A stretch of 16,053 bases of DNA from the NCBI GenBank assembly GCA_035532215.1, contig DATKRK010000149.1, positions 1 to 16,053 on the forward strand. Reading direction: 5' to 3'. The position numbers and the translations under genes are program-made. This document shows positions 5,728 to 13,801 of the stretch, piece after piece. The notes beneath the pieces were generated by a model, which did not search any database, was not told the origin of the DNA, and saw only the letters and a program-made list of their open reading frames with translations. Position 1 is the first letter of the stretch, and each line of letters begins with the position of its first letter. This stretch comes from JAICIG01 sp035532215. Its GTDB lineage: Bacteria; Planctomycetota; Planctomycetia; Pirellulales; JAICIG01.

Positions 5728-7071
5728 TCAAAGTCCGCTACCCTTCTTCAAGCAGCAGTTCTTGAACTTCTTGCCACTCCCGCATGGACAGGGATCGTTC
5801 CGACCGAGTTTTTGCTTCGACGCCGGCTTTTGTTGCAGGGCCAACGGGGAACCAGCCCGTACTGGCGGCAAGGGCTGCTTCGCTTTCGGCAGGTCAGGCG
5901 CCTTCTTGCCCGTCAATTTTTCCAAGGCGTACCTCACGAGGCCGGCCGGATCGCCTTCAAGCTCTTGGACTCGTCTCCAGTGCTCTTCCTTCTCGGCCTT
6001 TTCCGTCGCCAACCACTCGTCGTATTCGGGAAAGCGTTCGCCCGTCAGAGTACACGTTTCGACAAGGTAGTTCCGCAACCCTCGGCTGTCGAAATCAAGT
6101 GTTCGTCCCACGAGTCGTTGCCGAGCAACGTCGATGCCTGCTTGGGCAAACTGCGATAGCAGGGCATGAGCAAGATCACGCTGAATCTGCTCGTCTTTCT
6201 CCTGGGGCAACAGATCGAGGCAGGTCGCTACGGCCAGGTCAGAATGGATTTTCTCAAGGGGGCCAGTGGCGTAGAGGCGAAAACGTCGTTCGGCGGTCGG
6301 AAACGCCTCGGCGATGGCCTGCAAGACGGCTGGCGTACCGATCCTCGTCAGTGCCTCGGCGCACTCTTCGTTGAGCAAGTCGGCATCTTCGTCGAACTTG
6401 GTGACGATCAGGGGAATCGTCGATTCGAGGTGAGCTTGGCCAGCCAATCTCACAAGGAGCGGTTCCAGCCACTTCATTGCATGGTGGCTGTAGTCGTCAA
6501 TCTGAACGGCCAAGCATTCACGAACCTTCGCTTCGCAGTCCTGGCCGTATCGGGCTAGGGCCTCCACGATCAGCTTGGCATAGCTCAGGTTGACGTCGTT
6601 GACGTATTGTTTGTCCTTCCCTTCGTCGCAAAACTGCTCTAGCTTCTGCCAGCAAGTTGCCTCATCCCAGGAGAGCATTCGCAGCCGCTCGGTGATAGGG
6701 GTTTGCAGAGAGGCGAGGAAATGGCGGGCCTCCAGGATGTCCGACTCTCTGGGCAGCAGCAGGGACGGCTCGGCTTCCACGAGGAGCATCGACAGATTGT
6801 AGGAATAACTCTCGTATGTGCCGCACGACTCGTCATTCAGTTCGTCGATTACCCAATCAATCGTGTGCTCGTTCTGCGCCAGGTCTCTGGATGCGCCAAT
6901 CTGCCGGTACGACTGGTGGTCCCGGCCATAAGTTTCCACGGCCTTGATGACCAAGGGCATGATGGAGAGGTCGGGCGAATACGACTTGGCGAAATACCTC
7001 GTCGCCCGATCCCGAATCTCGATGTTGGGGTCGAGAATGGCTTCCTTGATTCTCGCTTCGGGGTATCGCAT
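5728..7071 (-). CDS. Helical-repeat protein with C-terminal SEC-C zinc motif
   Basis: This 447-residue protein ends in GRNDPCPCGSGKKFKNCC (423-440), a textbook SEC-C motif. It binds one zinc ion through C428, C430, C439 and C440 and in SecA contacts SecB and ribosomes. The first 320 residues are helix-rich with HEAT-like pairs, for example EIRDRATRYFAKSYSPDLS near the N-terminus and EECAEALTRIGTPAVLQAI in the middle. A charged linker (about 365-422) is rich in Pro, Lys and Gln. The SEC-C tag occurs on many unrelated stand-alone proteins and probably directs them to ribosomes or nascent chains; that role here is inference. The start has a strong AAGGAAAGGA site. Confidence 0.85.
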   Translation of the reverse strand: MRYPEARIKEAILDPNIEIRDRATRYFAKSYSPDLSIMPLVIKAVETYGRDHQSYRQIGASRDLAQNEHTIDWVIDELNDESCGTYESYSYNLSMLLVEAEPSLLLPRESDILEARHFLASLQTPITERLRMLSWDEATCWQKLEQFCDEGKDKQYVNDVNLSYAKLIVEALARYGQDCEAKVRECLAVQIDDYSHHAMKWLEPLLVRLAGQAHLESTIPLIVTKFDEDADLLNEECAEALTRIGTPAVLQAIAEAFPTAERRFRLYATGPLEKIHSDLAVATCLDLLPQEKDEQIQRDLAHALLSQFAQAGIDVARQRLVGRTLDFDSRGLRNYLVETCTLTGERFPEYDEWLATEKAEKEEHWRRVQELEGDPAGLVRYALEKLTGKKAPDLPKAKQPLPPVRAGSPLALQQKPASKQKLGRNDPCPCGSGKKFKNCCLKKGSGL

Positions 7072-7092
7072 GGTCCTGGTCCTTTCCTTGGC

Positions 7093-7608
7093 TTAGAGCA
7101 TCCCCAACTGGGCAGCGACTGCCGCCACCTTCATCGCCGCATCTGTACGGGATATGCCGAGAGTCTGCCGCAGGAAACGGATCGCTTCCTCTCGATTTCC
7201 TGTTCTCACCAGCCCGAACAAGTGCATCTCCCGCTGAGAATCGACGCCAGGCGCAACGGGAGGCAGCCACTCCACACGAAGCGTGCTTCGAGGCGTGGCG
7301 CCGCAAGTGAGAATCCGTCGTTGGTCGTCCGGGTAATGTTCCTGCTTGAACCGAACGAGTTTCTCGATCATGGCATCCACATCGTTCGACTTGAAGTCAT
7401 TCCACATTTCGGGATGATCCGCCTCAATCAGTTCCCAAGCCGAGCGGTAGCCCTGTCGAGCATTACCCAGGCCGACCGTTTCGTTCCAAGCGATGTTGGC
7501 GAACATCAAGGCAACATGGGCTGCTTCCGATGAAGCGGCGTCAGGATCACGGAGCAAAAGCTCCGCCATTTCCTTGAGCATCTCGGACATCTTTTGGGGT
7601 TTCGGCAT
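7093..7608 (-). CDS. Hypothetical protein, 171 aa, with L7/L12-like C-terminal helices
   Basis: The protein has 171 residues and no membrane segments. The first 95 residues are helical (MLKEMAELLLRDPDAASSEA, VALMFANIAWNETVG, DAMIEKLVRFKQEHYPD). A short strand-rich middle (TPRSTLRVEWLPP) leads to a C-terminal hairpin (about 130-168) with GNREEAIRFLRQTLGISRTD. That resembles the C-terminal domain of ribosomal protein L7/L12 and its many free-standing relatives. The resemblance was judged by eye. The start may be at 7608 or at the in-frame Met six codons later (MSEMLKEM). The gene lies 13 bases after the repeat protein and 21 bases before the SEC-C gene, so it belongs to the same run. Confidence 0.75.
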   Translation of the reverse strand: MPKPQKMSEMLKEMAELLLRDPDAASSEAAHVALMFANIAWNETVGLGNARQGYRSAWELIEADHPEMWNDFKSNDVDAMIEKLVRFKQEHYPDDQRRILTCGATPRSTLRVEWLPPVAPGVDSQREMHLFGLVRTGNREEAIRFLRQTLGISRTDAAMKVAAVAAQLGML

Positions 7609-7621
7609 GACCGGACTGCGT

Positions 7622-8791
7622 TCAACTCTTCGTCTTTGTGATCTTCCGCCCCTTCAAAAGCTTGGCCAGCGACGAGCCGCCCGGCAGACCGCGCATGCCT
7701 TTCGTTAGCGCCATCTCGACGGCCATCCAGGTGTCGCCGGGCGAATCGAAGACCGGACCTGAGTTTTTCTTCGGCAGTTTGCCCGTGCGGCGGTGATGAG
7801 CCCGAGCCCAGGCAAGGATTTTCGTCACGCTGAAGCGGGGCAAGTCACCCTTGTGCCGCAGCCCCCTGCGTCGCTGAAGCAAGCGAGCCAATGAGGAGCC
7901 GCCCGGCAGACCGCGATAGCCGTTGCTTAAAGCCGCGTCGACCGCCCACCAGGTTTCGCCTGGGGCGTCAACGATCGGACCGGAATTGAGCTTGGGCCAG
8001 GCTCTGGTACGCCGGTAATGAGCGTCCGCCCACGCCAGGATTTGCCGCTCCGTATAGCGAGGAAGCGCTTTCAGATTCCGCACGCCGCGATGCCGGTTGA
8101 GGAGTCGGGCCAGTGATTGTCCGCCGGGCAGCCCGCGTCGTCCATGCGTAAGGCAGACGTTTATTGCGCCCCATGCGTCGCCGGGCGACTCTGGAATCGG
8201 CCCATCGTTTCCCTTGGGCCAGCGCCCCATCCGCCGTTTGTGGGCATCGGCCCAGGCCAGAATCTTGGAAACGGTGAGCCGAGGAAGATTGGCAATATTC
8301 CGCACGCCGCGATGTTCGGCCAGCAGCCTGGCGATCGAGGAGCCGCCCGGCAATCCCCGGATGCCGACCCGCAGCGCAGCTTCGACGGCGCGCCATGTCT
8401 CGCCTGGAGCGTCAGCCACCGGCCCGGAGTCCTCGTTGGGCCAGCGTCCGGTGGGCAAACGATACGCATCGGCCCAGGCCAAGATGCCGTCGATCGTATA
8501 CGGCGGGAGCGCCTTGCGATTTCGCACGCCGCGATGTTCGCTCAAAAGACGCGCCAGTGATGAGCCCGGCGTCAAGTCGCGTCGGCCGGCGCACAATGCC
8601 GTGTCAACTGTTTCCCAAGTCTCGTCCGCGGCTTCGCGGATACGGCCGTCTGTGGAAATCGGCCAGCGGCCGTGGCGCTCGAAAAAGGCGTCCGCCCACG
8701 CGAGAATCTGAAGCACGTCGAGCGGCGGTTTGGGTTTGGCCCGCAAGCGTTTCGGGCGGCGTCGTGGTCGGCTGGCATGATCGGTCGCCAT
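7622..8791 (-). CDS. Protein of five exact 74-residue tandem repeats, possibly nucleic-acid binding
   Basis: The protein has 389 residues. After a basic N-terminus (RPRRRPKRLRAKPKPP), five repeats begin with ILAW at residues 29, 103, 177, 251 and 325, a constant period of 74. The unit reads approximately ILAWADAHxRRTGRWP, then SGPIxDAPGETWxAVxxAL, GxRGLPGGSSLARLL and HRGVRNxxxLPRxT. Each unit is helical, positively charged and has invariant Trp and Gly residues. This recalls homing-endonuclease-associated or helicase-associated repeats, which bind DNA as three-helix modules. I cannot assign it to either. The last unit ends in a basic tail (KGRKITKTKS). The exact period and basic charge suggest an array that tracks a nucleic acid, which is inference. 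It precedes the 171-aa gene by 13 bases. Confidence 0.85.
   Translation of the reverse strand: MATDHASRPRRRPKRLRAKPKPPLDVLQILAWADAFFERHGRWPISTDGRIREAADETWETVDTALCAGRRDLTPGSSLARLLSEHRGVRNRKALPPYTIDGILAWADAYRLPTGRWPNEDSGPVADAPGETWRAVEAALRVGIRGLPGGSSIARLLAEHRGVRNIANLPRLTVSKILAWADAHKRRMGRWPKGNDGPIPESPGDAWGAINVCLTHGRRGLPGGQSLARLLNRHRGVRNLKALPRYTERQILAWADAHYRRTRAWPKLNSGPIVDAPGETWWAVDAALSNGYRGLPGGSSLARLLQRRRGLRHKGDLPRFSVTKILAWARAHHRRTGKLPKKNSGPVFDSPGDTWMAVEMALTKGMRGLPGGSSLAKLLKGRKITKTKS
7643..8707 (-). repeat. Five tandem 222-bp coding repeats
   Basis: The units start at 8707, 8485, 8263, 8041 and 7819 on the minus strand, each 222 bases apart; the last is shortened to about 177 bases. Conserved stretches recur at the DNA level, such as the segments coding for LPGGSSLARLL and for the ILAWADA motif. 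The units are diverged enough that they are an old protein repeat rather than a fresh DNA duplication. Confidence 0.85.
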
Positions 8792-8888
8792 GCCGCCAGC
8801 CTAAACGATCGAGCGGCATTTTCCACCGCGTCGGCGAGTTTTTTTTTCGACGTTCGCCCGTCGAAGTGCCAACAAGCCGCCGGCCACG

Positions 8889-9464
8889 CTAGCTTCGTTT
8901 GGCCAACGACACTTTGAAGTCAATGTGGAGGCCCGATTTGGCATGAACCTTTTCCACGATCTGCTGAAGAGCGGTTATGATCGCCTCGCTGACGATCCAC
9001 ATCTGCGTTTCGCTGTCGATGGCGCCGGGCGGGATCAGGAGCCTCAGATACGTGCTCAGAGTCACGCGAAACGCCCCGAGCGCCTTTCGCAAAATCTCAA
9101 GTCGCGAGCGTTCGTCCGCTCTGGCGGCGTGGAGGCATCGCCAAAAGCATTCGTGAAACGCGGAACCTCGCTTGTCCAGGGCCGCTAAAAGCTCGTTCAG
9201 CGGCATGTCCTTGCTCAGTTGCCGACTCGCCATCTTGAATCGCAATTTCCCAATGGCGTCGTCTTTCTCGGAGATGGTCGCTTGCAGCGCGGCGATGGCC
9301 GCTTGGTCGTTCGGGTCGCTACGATACACGACCTCGGTGATCGTGTTGGGCTTCGTGACCTCCAAGATTTGCCGAAGGATCGGTTCGATCTTGGCTTGAG
9401 CTTCCGCGTCGAGTTGTTGCCTTACCTGTTTCAAGAGTTCTTTGACTTGTTTGGTTGCGCTCAT
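8889..9464 (-). CDS. Hypothetical helical protein, 191 aa
   Basis: I do not recognise the family. From the ATG at 9464 the protein has 191 residues. The first 95 are strongly helical and coiled-coil-like (KQVKELLKQVRQQLDAEAQA, AAIAALQATISEKDDAIGK). A central region (about 100-145) carries PLNELLAALDKRGSAFHECFW and a basic helix. The end is amphipathic (SEAIITALQQIVEKVHAKSG). There is no signal peptide. An in-frame start at 9575 would add 37 residues without similar character, so I prefer 9464 even though no strong ribosome binding site is visible. It heads the minus-strand run, 97 bases before the repeat protein, and diverges from the transposase. Confidence 0.65.
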   Translation of the reverse strand: MSATKQVKELLKQVRQQLDAEAQAKIEPILRQILEVTKPNTITEVVYRSDPNDQAAIAALQATISEKDDAIGKLRFKMASRQLSKDMPLNELLAALDKRGSAFHECFWRCLHAARADERSRLEILRKALGAFRVTLSTYLRLLIPPGAIDSETQMWIVSEAIITALQQIVEKVHAKSGLHIDFKVSLAKRS

Positions 9465-9808
9465 GGTCGCCACCGATTGAAAGTGCGAATGAAATAGCCC
9501 GACAAAGCAACGCAGGCAATTTGCCAGGGCTGGTGTGCCTGATTCTATCAAGACGATTTCCTGATTCGCAGCCATATTGCTTCGCCTTTGGCAAGGTGGC
9601 GGCCCCCGCTGACCATGCGAGTGCGAGGCGGTCGGCCCGCGTGCCGGTCTCCTGCGCCACGACGGTCGTGTTGCTCGACTCGCTGAGCGTGTGGCTGGCG
9701 GTGATCTCGTTGCCCGCGTCCGTGATTAAGGCGCTTGACAAGCAGCCGGCGCGCCGCGACGCTGGGGCAGAGACGGTTTTTACACCGCACGTCCACCGGG
9801 AGCCCGCC
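9465..9808. other. Divergent intergenic region between the minus cluster and the transposase
   Basis: This 344-base stretch should hold the promoter of the minus-strand run and the left end of the transposase element. Open frames cross it on both strands: the transposase frame is open back to 9455, and a minus frame at about 9590-9740 reads LITDAGNEITASHTLSESS. Either could be a gene remnant, but I cannot support one over the other. I found no terminal inverted repeat or target-site duplication by eye. Confidence 0.5.
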
Positions 9809-10891
9809 ATGAGTTTCGTTTTCCGGCCGTGGCAACTTTTCGCGCTCGCCGCCGTCGGCGCCGCCGAGCAAGACTATCAACGGGCGGTCGAATACCTGAT
9901 GGCCGAGAACCGCATCCTCAAAGCCAAACTCGGCAAGCGGCGAATCCTGTTGACCGACGACGAACGGCGCGTGCTGGCCGTCAAAGGCAAAACGCTTGGC
10001 CGGAAAGCCCTGGAACAACTGGCCACGATCTGCACGCCCGATACGATCTTGCGCTGGCATCGCGAGCTGATCGCCGCCAAGTGGAATCACAGCGAAAAGC
10101 GCAAGGCGCCGGGCAGGCCGAAGATCGCCGCCGAAGTGGAAGAACTCGTGCTGCGAATGGCCAAAAAGAACCCGACCTGGGGCTACGACCGGATCGCTGG
10201 CGCGCTGGCCAATCTCGGGCACGAGCTTTCCGATACGACCGTCGGCAACATCTTGAAAGCTCACGGCATCGAACCGGCGCCCGAGCGAAAGAAGACGACC
10301 CGCTGGAAGACCTTCATCAAGTCGCACTGGGAGGTGCTCGCCGCCGTCGACTTTACGACGGTCGAAGTCTGGACGGCGCGAGGGCTCGTGACGTTTTACT
10401 TGTTGTTCGTGATGGAACTGGCGACGCGGCTGGTGCATTTCGCCGGCTGCACGCCGAACCCGAATGGCCCCTGGATGAAGCAAGCCGCCCGCAACTTGAC
10501 GGCCTGCGATGACGGCTTCTTGAAGGGAAAGAAATATCTCTTGATGGACCGCGACGCCAAGTTCACGGCCGAATTCCGCGGCGTGCTCGAACAGGAAGGG
10601 GTCGAAAGCGTCTTGCTGCCGCCGAGATCGCCGAATCTAAACGCGAACCTGGAGCGCTTTTTTAGATCCCTGAAATCCGAGAGCCTCGGCCGGATGATCT
10701 TTTTCGGCGAAACGTCGCTCCGCAACGCCACGGCTCAATTCGTGGAACATTATCATACCGAGCGCAACCATCAAGGGCTGGGCAACAAGCTCATCGAGCC
10801 GGGCGCGGAAGTCGGCCAGGCCACGGGCGAGGTCGAATGCCGCGAACGCCTCGGCGGCCTGTTGAACTATTACCATCGCCGGGCCGCCTGA
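9809..10891 (+). CDS. rve/DDE integrase-core transposase
   Basis: This 360-residue protein belongs to the rve integrase-core transposases of the IS481/IS3 type, which cut and join element ends with a DDE metal site. A short N-terminal hydrophobic segment (MSFVFRPWQLFALAAVG) precedes an HTH part (about 45-155) with TPDTILRWHRELIA and NPTWGYDRIAGALANLGHE. The catalytic core has D181 (AAVDFTTVEVW), D247 (LLMDRDAKF) and E282 (NLNANLERFFRSLK) about 34 residues after the second Asp. The C-terminus holds the familiar HYHTERNHQGLGN and CRERLGGLLNYY. I chose the ATG at 9809 because related proteins start with MSFVFRPWQ. All catalytic residues are intact and no frameshift is visible, so it is probably functional. 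Confidence 0.9.
   Translation: MSFVFRPWQLFALAAVGAAEQDYQRAVEYLMAENRILKAKLGKRRILLTDDERRVLAVKGKTLGRKALEQLATICTPDTILRWHRELIAAKWNHSEKRKAPGRPKIAAEVEELVLRMAKKNPTWGYDRIAGALANLGHELSDTTVGNILKAHGIEPAPERKKTTRWKTFIKSHWEVLAAVDFTTVEVWTARGLVTFYLLFVMELATRLVHFAGCTPNPNGPWMKQAARNLTACDDGFLKGKKYLLMDRDAKFTAEFRGVLEQEGVESVLLPPRSPNLNANLERFFRSLKSESLGRMIFFGETSLRNATAQFVEHYHTERNHQGLGNKLIEPGAEVGQATGEVECRERLGGLLNYYHRRAA
9809..10891 (+). mobile_element. Single-gene insertion element (ends not resolved)
   Basis: The transposase above implies an insertion sequence. The only safe extent is the gene. I compared 9576-9808 with 10892-11060 by eye and found no convincing terminal inverted repeats or flanking direct repeats. It may be a domesticated or end-less copy, or the repeats may be too diverged to see. 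Confidence 0.45.
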
Positions 10892-11164
10892 CGAACGGCC
10901 CTTTGCGTCGGCCGAGATTTACGCCCAACTCACGCCCTGCTGCGCGCCGATCGCAAAATCTGCTCCTCGCCACCCCCCGCAGCACTCTTCGTGCCGACGC
11001 AAATCCCGCCCAGCGACCCTCGCCAAATCCTGATTCCCCTCGACTTTAGCCGTCGTTTCAGTTTTTTGACCATACACCGGCGGCGGGAAAGGCGCGACGC
11101 GCGAGACGCCGGTCGTCCTCGGGCGTTGAGTTCGGCGATTGATAATCGCGAGTCTCGTTTTCCA

Positions 11165-12232
11165 TCACGCCGCCGGCTTGCGAGACATGTCGTAAAGCCG
11201 CAGCGTGTTGTCGAAATGGGCGGTCGCCAACCGCATGCCGTCGGGGTGGAGCGACAGGTCGCGGGCCGCGGCGGGCAGCTTGAAGGTGAAGAACGGGTGC
11301 TGCCCGTCGGGCTTCCAGAACCAAATGGCGCCGCCCGGCCCGCCGCCGCCGACTCCGACGATGAACCCGGCCGGGTGAAAAGCGACGGCCCAGGCCACGC
11401 CCTGGAAATTCTCTTTCGGCCGCAAGAGTTGCTTGCGTTCGCCGCTGGCCCAATCGAACAGGCCGATCGCGGCGGCGCCGATGCCGGCGAAGGCGTTGGA
11501 GACTTCCGTTACGCCGGCACAGGCCAGCCACGCGCCATCGGGGCTGAAGGCCATGCCGCGGGCCCCGCCGATGTCGGCCCTGAACGTGGGGTCGTATTTC
11601 CAGAGCACGGCCGAATCGAGCTTTCGCGAAACGGCGTCTGAGGAGAGATCCCAATCGTGGACCACGCCCTTCAGATCGCAACTGGCCAAGTGCGTTCCGC
11701 TGGGGTGAAAGGCCACGTTGAAGACGTGGCTTTCGTGCCCGGCCAGTTCGCGCACCAGCTTGCCGTCGGCCGCCGACCAGAGCCGGACCATACGGTCGTT
11801 GCCGCAAGTGGCGATCGTGGCGCCGTCGGGGCTGAAGGCCACGGCGCGGATCCAGCCCTTGTGGGCCTCGACGCTGTAAACGGGCGGCTGCACGCCGTCG
11901 GCGGCATACCGCCAGGCGTTCAAGCGGCCGGCGTAATCGCCCGTGGCCAGCAATTCGCTCCCGGGCTGAAACGCCATCCCGCGAACCCAGCTCTGGTGTC
12001 CGGTCAAAGCAAGCTTGGCGTCGCCGGCCAACTCCCAGCGCATGACGAAGTTATCTTGCGCGCCGCTGACGGCGAACCGGCCGGTCGGATCGATGCGGCA
12101 GGAAAACAACGGGCGATCGTGCTTGAATTCCTTGGCAAGCCGAATTTGCGCCGGATCGGCCGCGGGAGGCGTCGATGGCGCCGCGGCGCCCGGCGCTGCA
12201 TCTTGCGTCGTCACGGGATTTGGGTTAGGCAT
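11165..12232 (-). CDS. WD40 repeat protein
   Basis: This 355-residue protein begins with a Pro/Ala-rich linker (1-30) and continues as a beta-propeller of about seven WD40 repeats. Typical blades read SCRIDPTGRFAVSGAQDN, ALTGHQSWVRGMAFQPGS, AVAFSPDGATIATCGNDR and LAGHESHVFNVAFHPSG, with GH and WD-like signatures in most units. WD40 propellers are protein-interaction scaffolds, and no catalytic residues are expected. There is no signal peptide, so it is probably cytoplasmic. The ATG at 12232 follows GGGAG with good spacing. It lies downstream of the DUF1501 gene on the same strand, an order common in planctomycetes. The 256-base gap holds an inverted repeat. Confidence 0.9.
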   Translation of the reverse strand: MPNPNPVTTQDAAPGAAAPSTPPAADPAQIRLAKEFKHDRPLFSCRIDPTGRFAVSGAQDNFVMRWELAGDAKLALTGHQSWVRGMAFQPGSELLATGDYAGRLNAWRYAADGVQPPVYSVEAHKGWIRAVAFSPDGATIATCGNDRMVRLWSAADGKLVRELAGHESHVFNVAFHPSGTHLASCDLKGVVHDWDLSSDAVSRKLDSAVLWKYDPTFRADIGGARGMAFSPDGAWLACAGVTEVSNAFAGIGAAAIGLFDWASGERKQLLRPKENFQGVAWAVAFHPAGFIVGVGGGGPGGAIWFWKPDGQHPFFTFKLPAAARDLSLHPDGMRLATAHFDNTLRLYDMSRKPAA

Positions 12233-12279
12233 GGGCGTCTCCCATAAAACAACCAGTCACAGCGCAGAGGCGAAGAAGA

Positions 12280-12410
12280 ATCACGAAAGCGCGAAAGTAC
12301 GAAAACACGAAAGGAGAAGTTGTGTTATGTTCAATCCGAGAGCCGCTAAATATCTCGCCGGGTTTCGTTATCTGCTGTTTCGTGCTTTCGCCCTTTCGTG
12401 TTTTCGTGAT
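12280..12410. repeat. Inverted repeat built from 8-base CACGAAAG-like units
   Basis: The left arm (12280-12312) and right arm (12378-12410) are 33 bases each and match 28 of 33 positions as reverse complements. Each arm is made of four 8-base units related to CACGAAAG (left: CACGAAAG, CGCGAAAG, TACGAAAA, CACGAAAG). About 65 bases separate the arms. It lies between the DUF1501 and WD40 genes and could form a long hairpin in the mRNA. I recall similar sequences scattered in environmental bacterial genomes, so it is probably a dispersed element. Confidence 0.75.
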
Positions 12411-12488
12411 CCCTTTTGTTCTGCATTCGACGAGCCGGTTATCTCTTCTGGCTGGTCAACGCGTGGACGTTTTATTCGCTGACGACGC

Positions 12489-13790
12489 TCAAGCCAACAA
12501 CTCGCTGATTTCCGAACCGGTCGGGTCGGCGATCGGAATCGGCCGGTTCAGCCCAGGATAGTTGTCCGTTGCATCGACGCCCAGGGCGCTCAGGTAGGTG
12601 TGGAACAAGTGCCGGGCGTCGACCTGGCGGTCGGTCACCTCGGTGCCGTTGTCGTTCGTTTTGCCGATCACGGCGCCGGGGTGCAGCCCGCAGCCGGCCA
12701 GCGCGACGCTCCAGGCTTTCGACCAGTGGTCGCGGCCCATCAAGTGGTTGATTCGCGGCGTGCGGCCGAATTCCGACATCACGATCACCAGCGTGCTTTC
12801 GAGCATGCCGCGCTGCGCCAGGTCGTCGATCAGCGTGGCGAACGGCCGGTCGAATTCGCCGAGCTGCTCGATGTGGAAATCGAAATTCTCGGAGTGCGAA
12901 TCGTAGTTCGAGTGAGTCACCTTGACGCAGGTCAGCCCTTGCTCGAGCAACCGCCGGGCCAGCAGGCAATGCCGGCCGAAGTCGTGCTTGCCGTAGCGCT
13001 CCTGATCTGCGGCCGGCTCTTTCGAGACGTCGAACACGTCGGCCCGCTCCATCAATTGCAAAGCTTGATCGTAAGAGAAGCCGTAAGCTTCGGTCTCGGC
13101 CGTGCGACGGCGGGCCGTGAAGCGGCTGTTCATGCGGCGCCGCACGTCGTTGCGCTGCTGATCGATGGCCGGCGTCAGCCCGTCGGGCCGCAGCAGGTTG
13201 GCGGGCGGCTTGCCGTCGTCGATGTTGACCGAGGCGAACTTCGGCCCCAGGAACGCGGCGTCGGCCTTGTTGACGCCGCCGCCGCCGGGCTGAATGTGAA
13301 CGTAGCCGGGCAGCGCGGCGCTTGGCGGCGCCACCAGGTTCGAAATCACCGAGCCAAGCTTGGGATACTGTTGGGCCGGCGAATCGCGGCGGCCCGTTTC
13401 CATGAACACGGCTCCTTTGCCGTGATCGTCTTCGGCCGTGTTGAGGCTGCGAACGATGCTCAGCCGGTGCATCTGCTGCGCGGTGTAAGGCAGCAGCTCG
13501 CTGATGTGCACGCCCGGCACGCTGGTGGGGATGGCCAGAAACGGCCCGCCGGTGTCGGTGTTCGGCTTGGGGTCCCAAGTTTCCAGTTGGCTCACGCCGC
13601 CTGCCATGAAGAAAATCAGCACGCGCTTCTGTTGCGCGGCCAGCTCGCCGGCCATTGCGGGCCGAATGAAATGCGAGAGCCCCGAAACGTGAGCCAGCCC
13701 CGCGCCGACCGATCCGCCCAACATGCCGGCCAACAAACTGCGACGCGAGATGCGATGTTCGATCGAGCCGCAGGCAAAGTTGCGTTTCAT
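12489..13790 (-). CDS. DUF1501 protein, Tat-exported, alkaline-phosphatase-like superfamily
   Basis: The protein has 433 residues. The N-terminus holds a twin-arginine signal (ISRRSLLAGMLGGSVGAGLA, about 14-33), so it is exported folded. It then follows the DUF1501 pattern: KRVLIFFMAGGVSQLETWDP, GPFLAIPTSVPGVHISELLP, and later VKVTHSNYDSHSENFDFH and VIVMSEFGRTPRINHLMGRD. The last two carry the His/Asp-rich metal-site-like positions that link the family to sulfatases and alkaline phosphatases. Activity is unproven for the family. I chose the ATG at 13790 because AAGG precedes it by eight bases and it gives the Tat signal; longer in-frame starts reach into the next gene. It follows the DUF1549/1553 gene at 11 bases, a standard planctomycete pair. 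Confidence 0.93.
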   Translation of the reverse strand: MKRNFACGSIEHRISRRSLLAGMLGGSVGAGLAHVSGLSHFIRPAMAGELAAQQKRVLIFFMAGGVSQLETWDPKPNTDTGGPFLAIPTSVPGVHISELLPYTAQQMHRLSIVRSLNTAEDDHGKGAVFMETGRRDSPAQQYPKLGSVISNLVAPPSAALPGYVHIQPGGGGVNKADAAFLGPKFASVNIDDGKPPANLLRPDGLTPAIDQQRNDVRRRMNSRFTARRRTAETEAYGFSYDQALQLMERADVFDVSKEPAADQERYGKHDFGRHCLLARRLLEQGLTCVKVTHSNYDSHSENFDFHIEQLGEFDRPFATLIDDLAQRGMLESTLVIVMSEFGRTPRINHLMGRDHWSKAWSVALAGCGLHPGAVIGKTNDNGTEVTDRQVDARHLFHTYLSALGVDATDNYPGLNRPIPIADPTGSEISELLA

Positions 13791-13801
13791 GGCGCGTCCC
13801 T

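Noticed and set aside
7643..8707. Possible CRISPR-like array
   Set aside because: The 222-base periodicity is a protein repeat within one long ORF, with no short direct repeats and unique spacers.
8097..8711. Plus-strand ORF in the repeat gene, about 200 codons
   Set aside because: It is a periodic shadow of the 222-bp repeats read on the other strand. The minus-frame protein is clearly the conserved one.
11058..11807. 249-codon minus ORF overlapping the WD40 gene
   Set aside because: It is an Arg-rich frame shadow of the WD40 gene.
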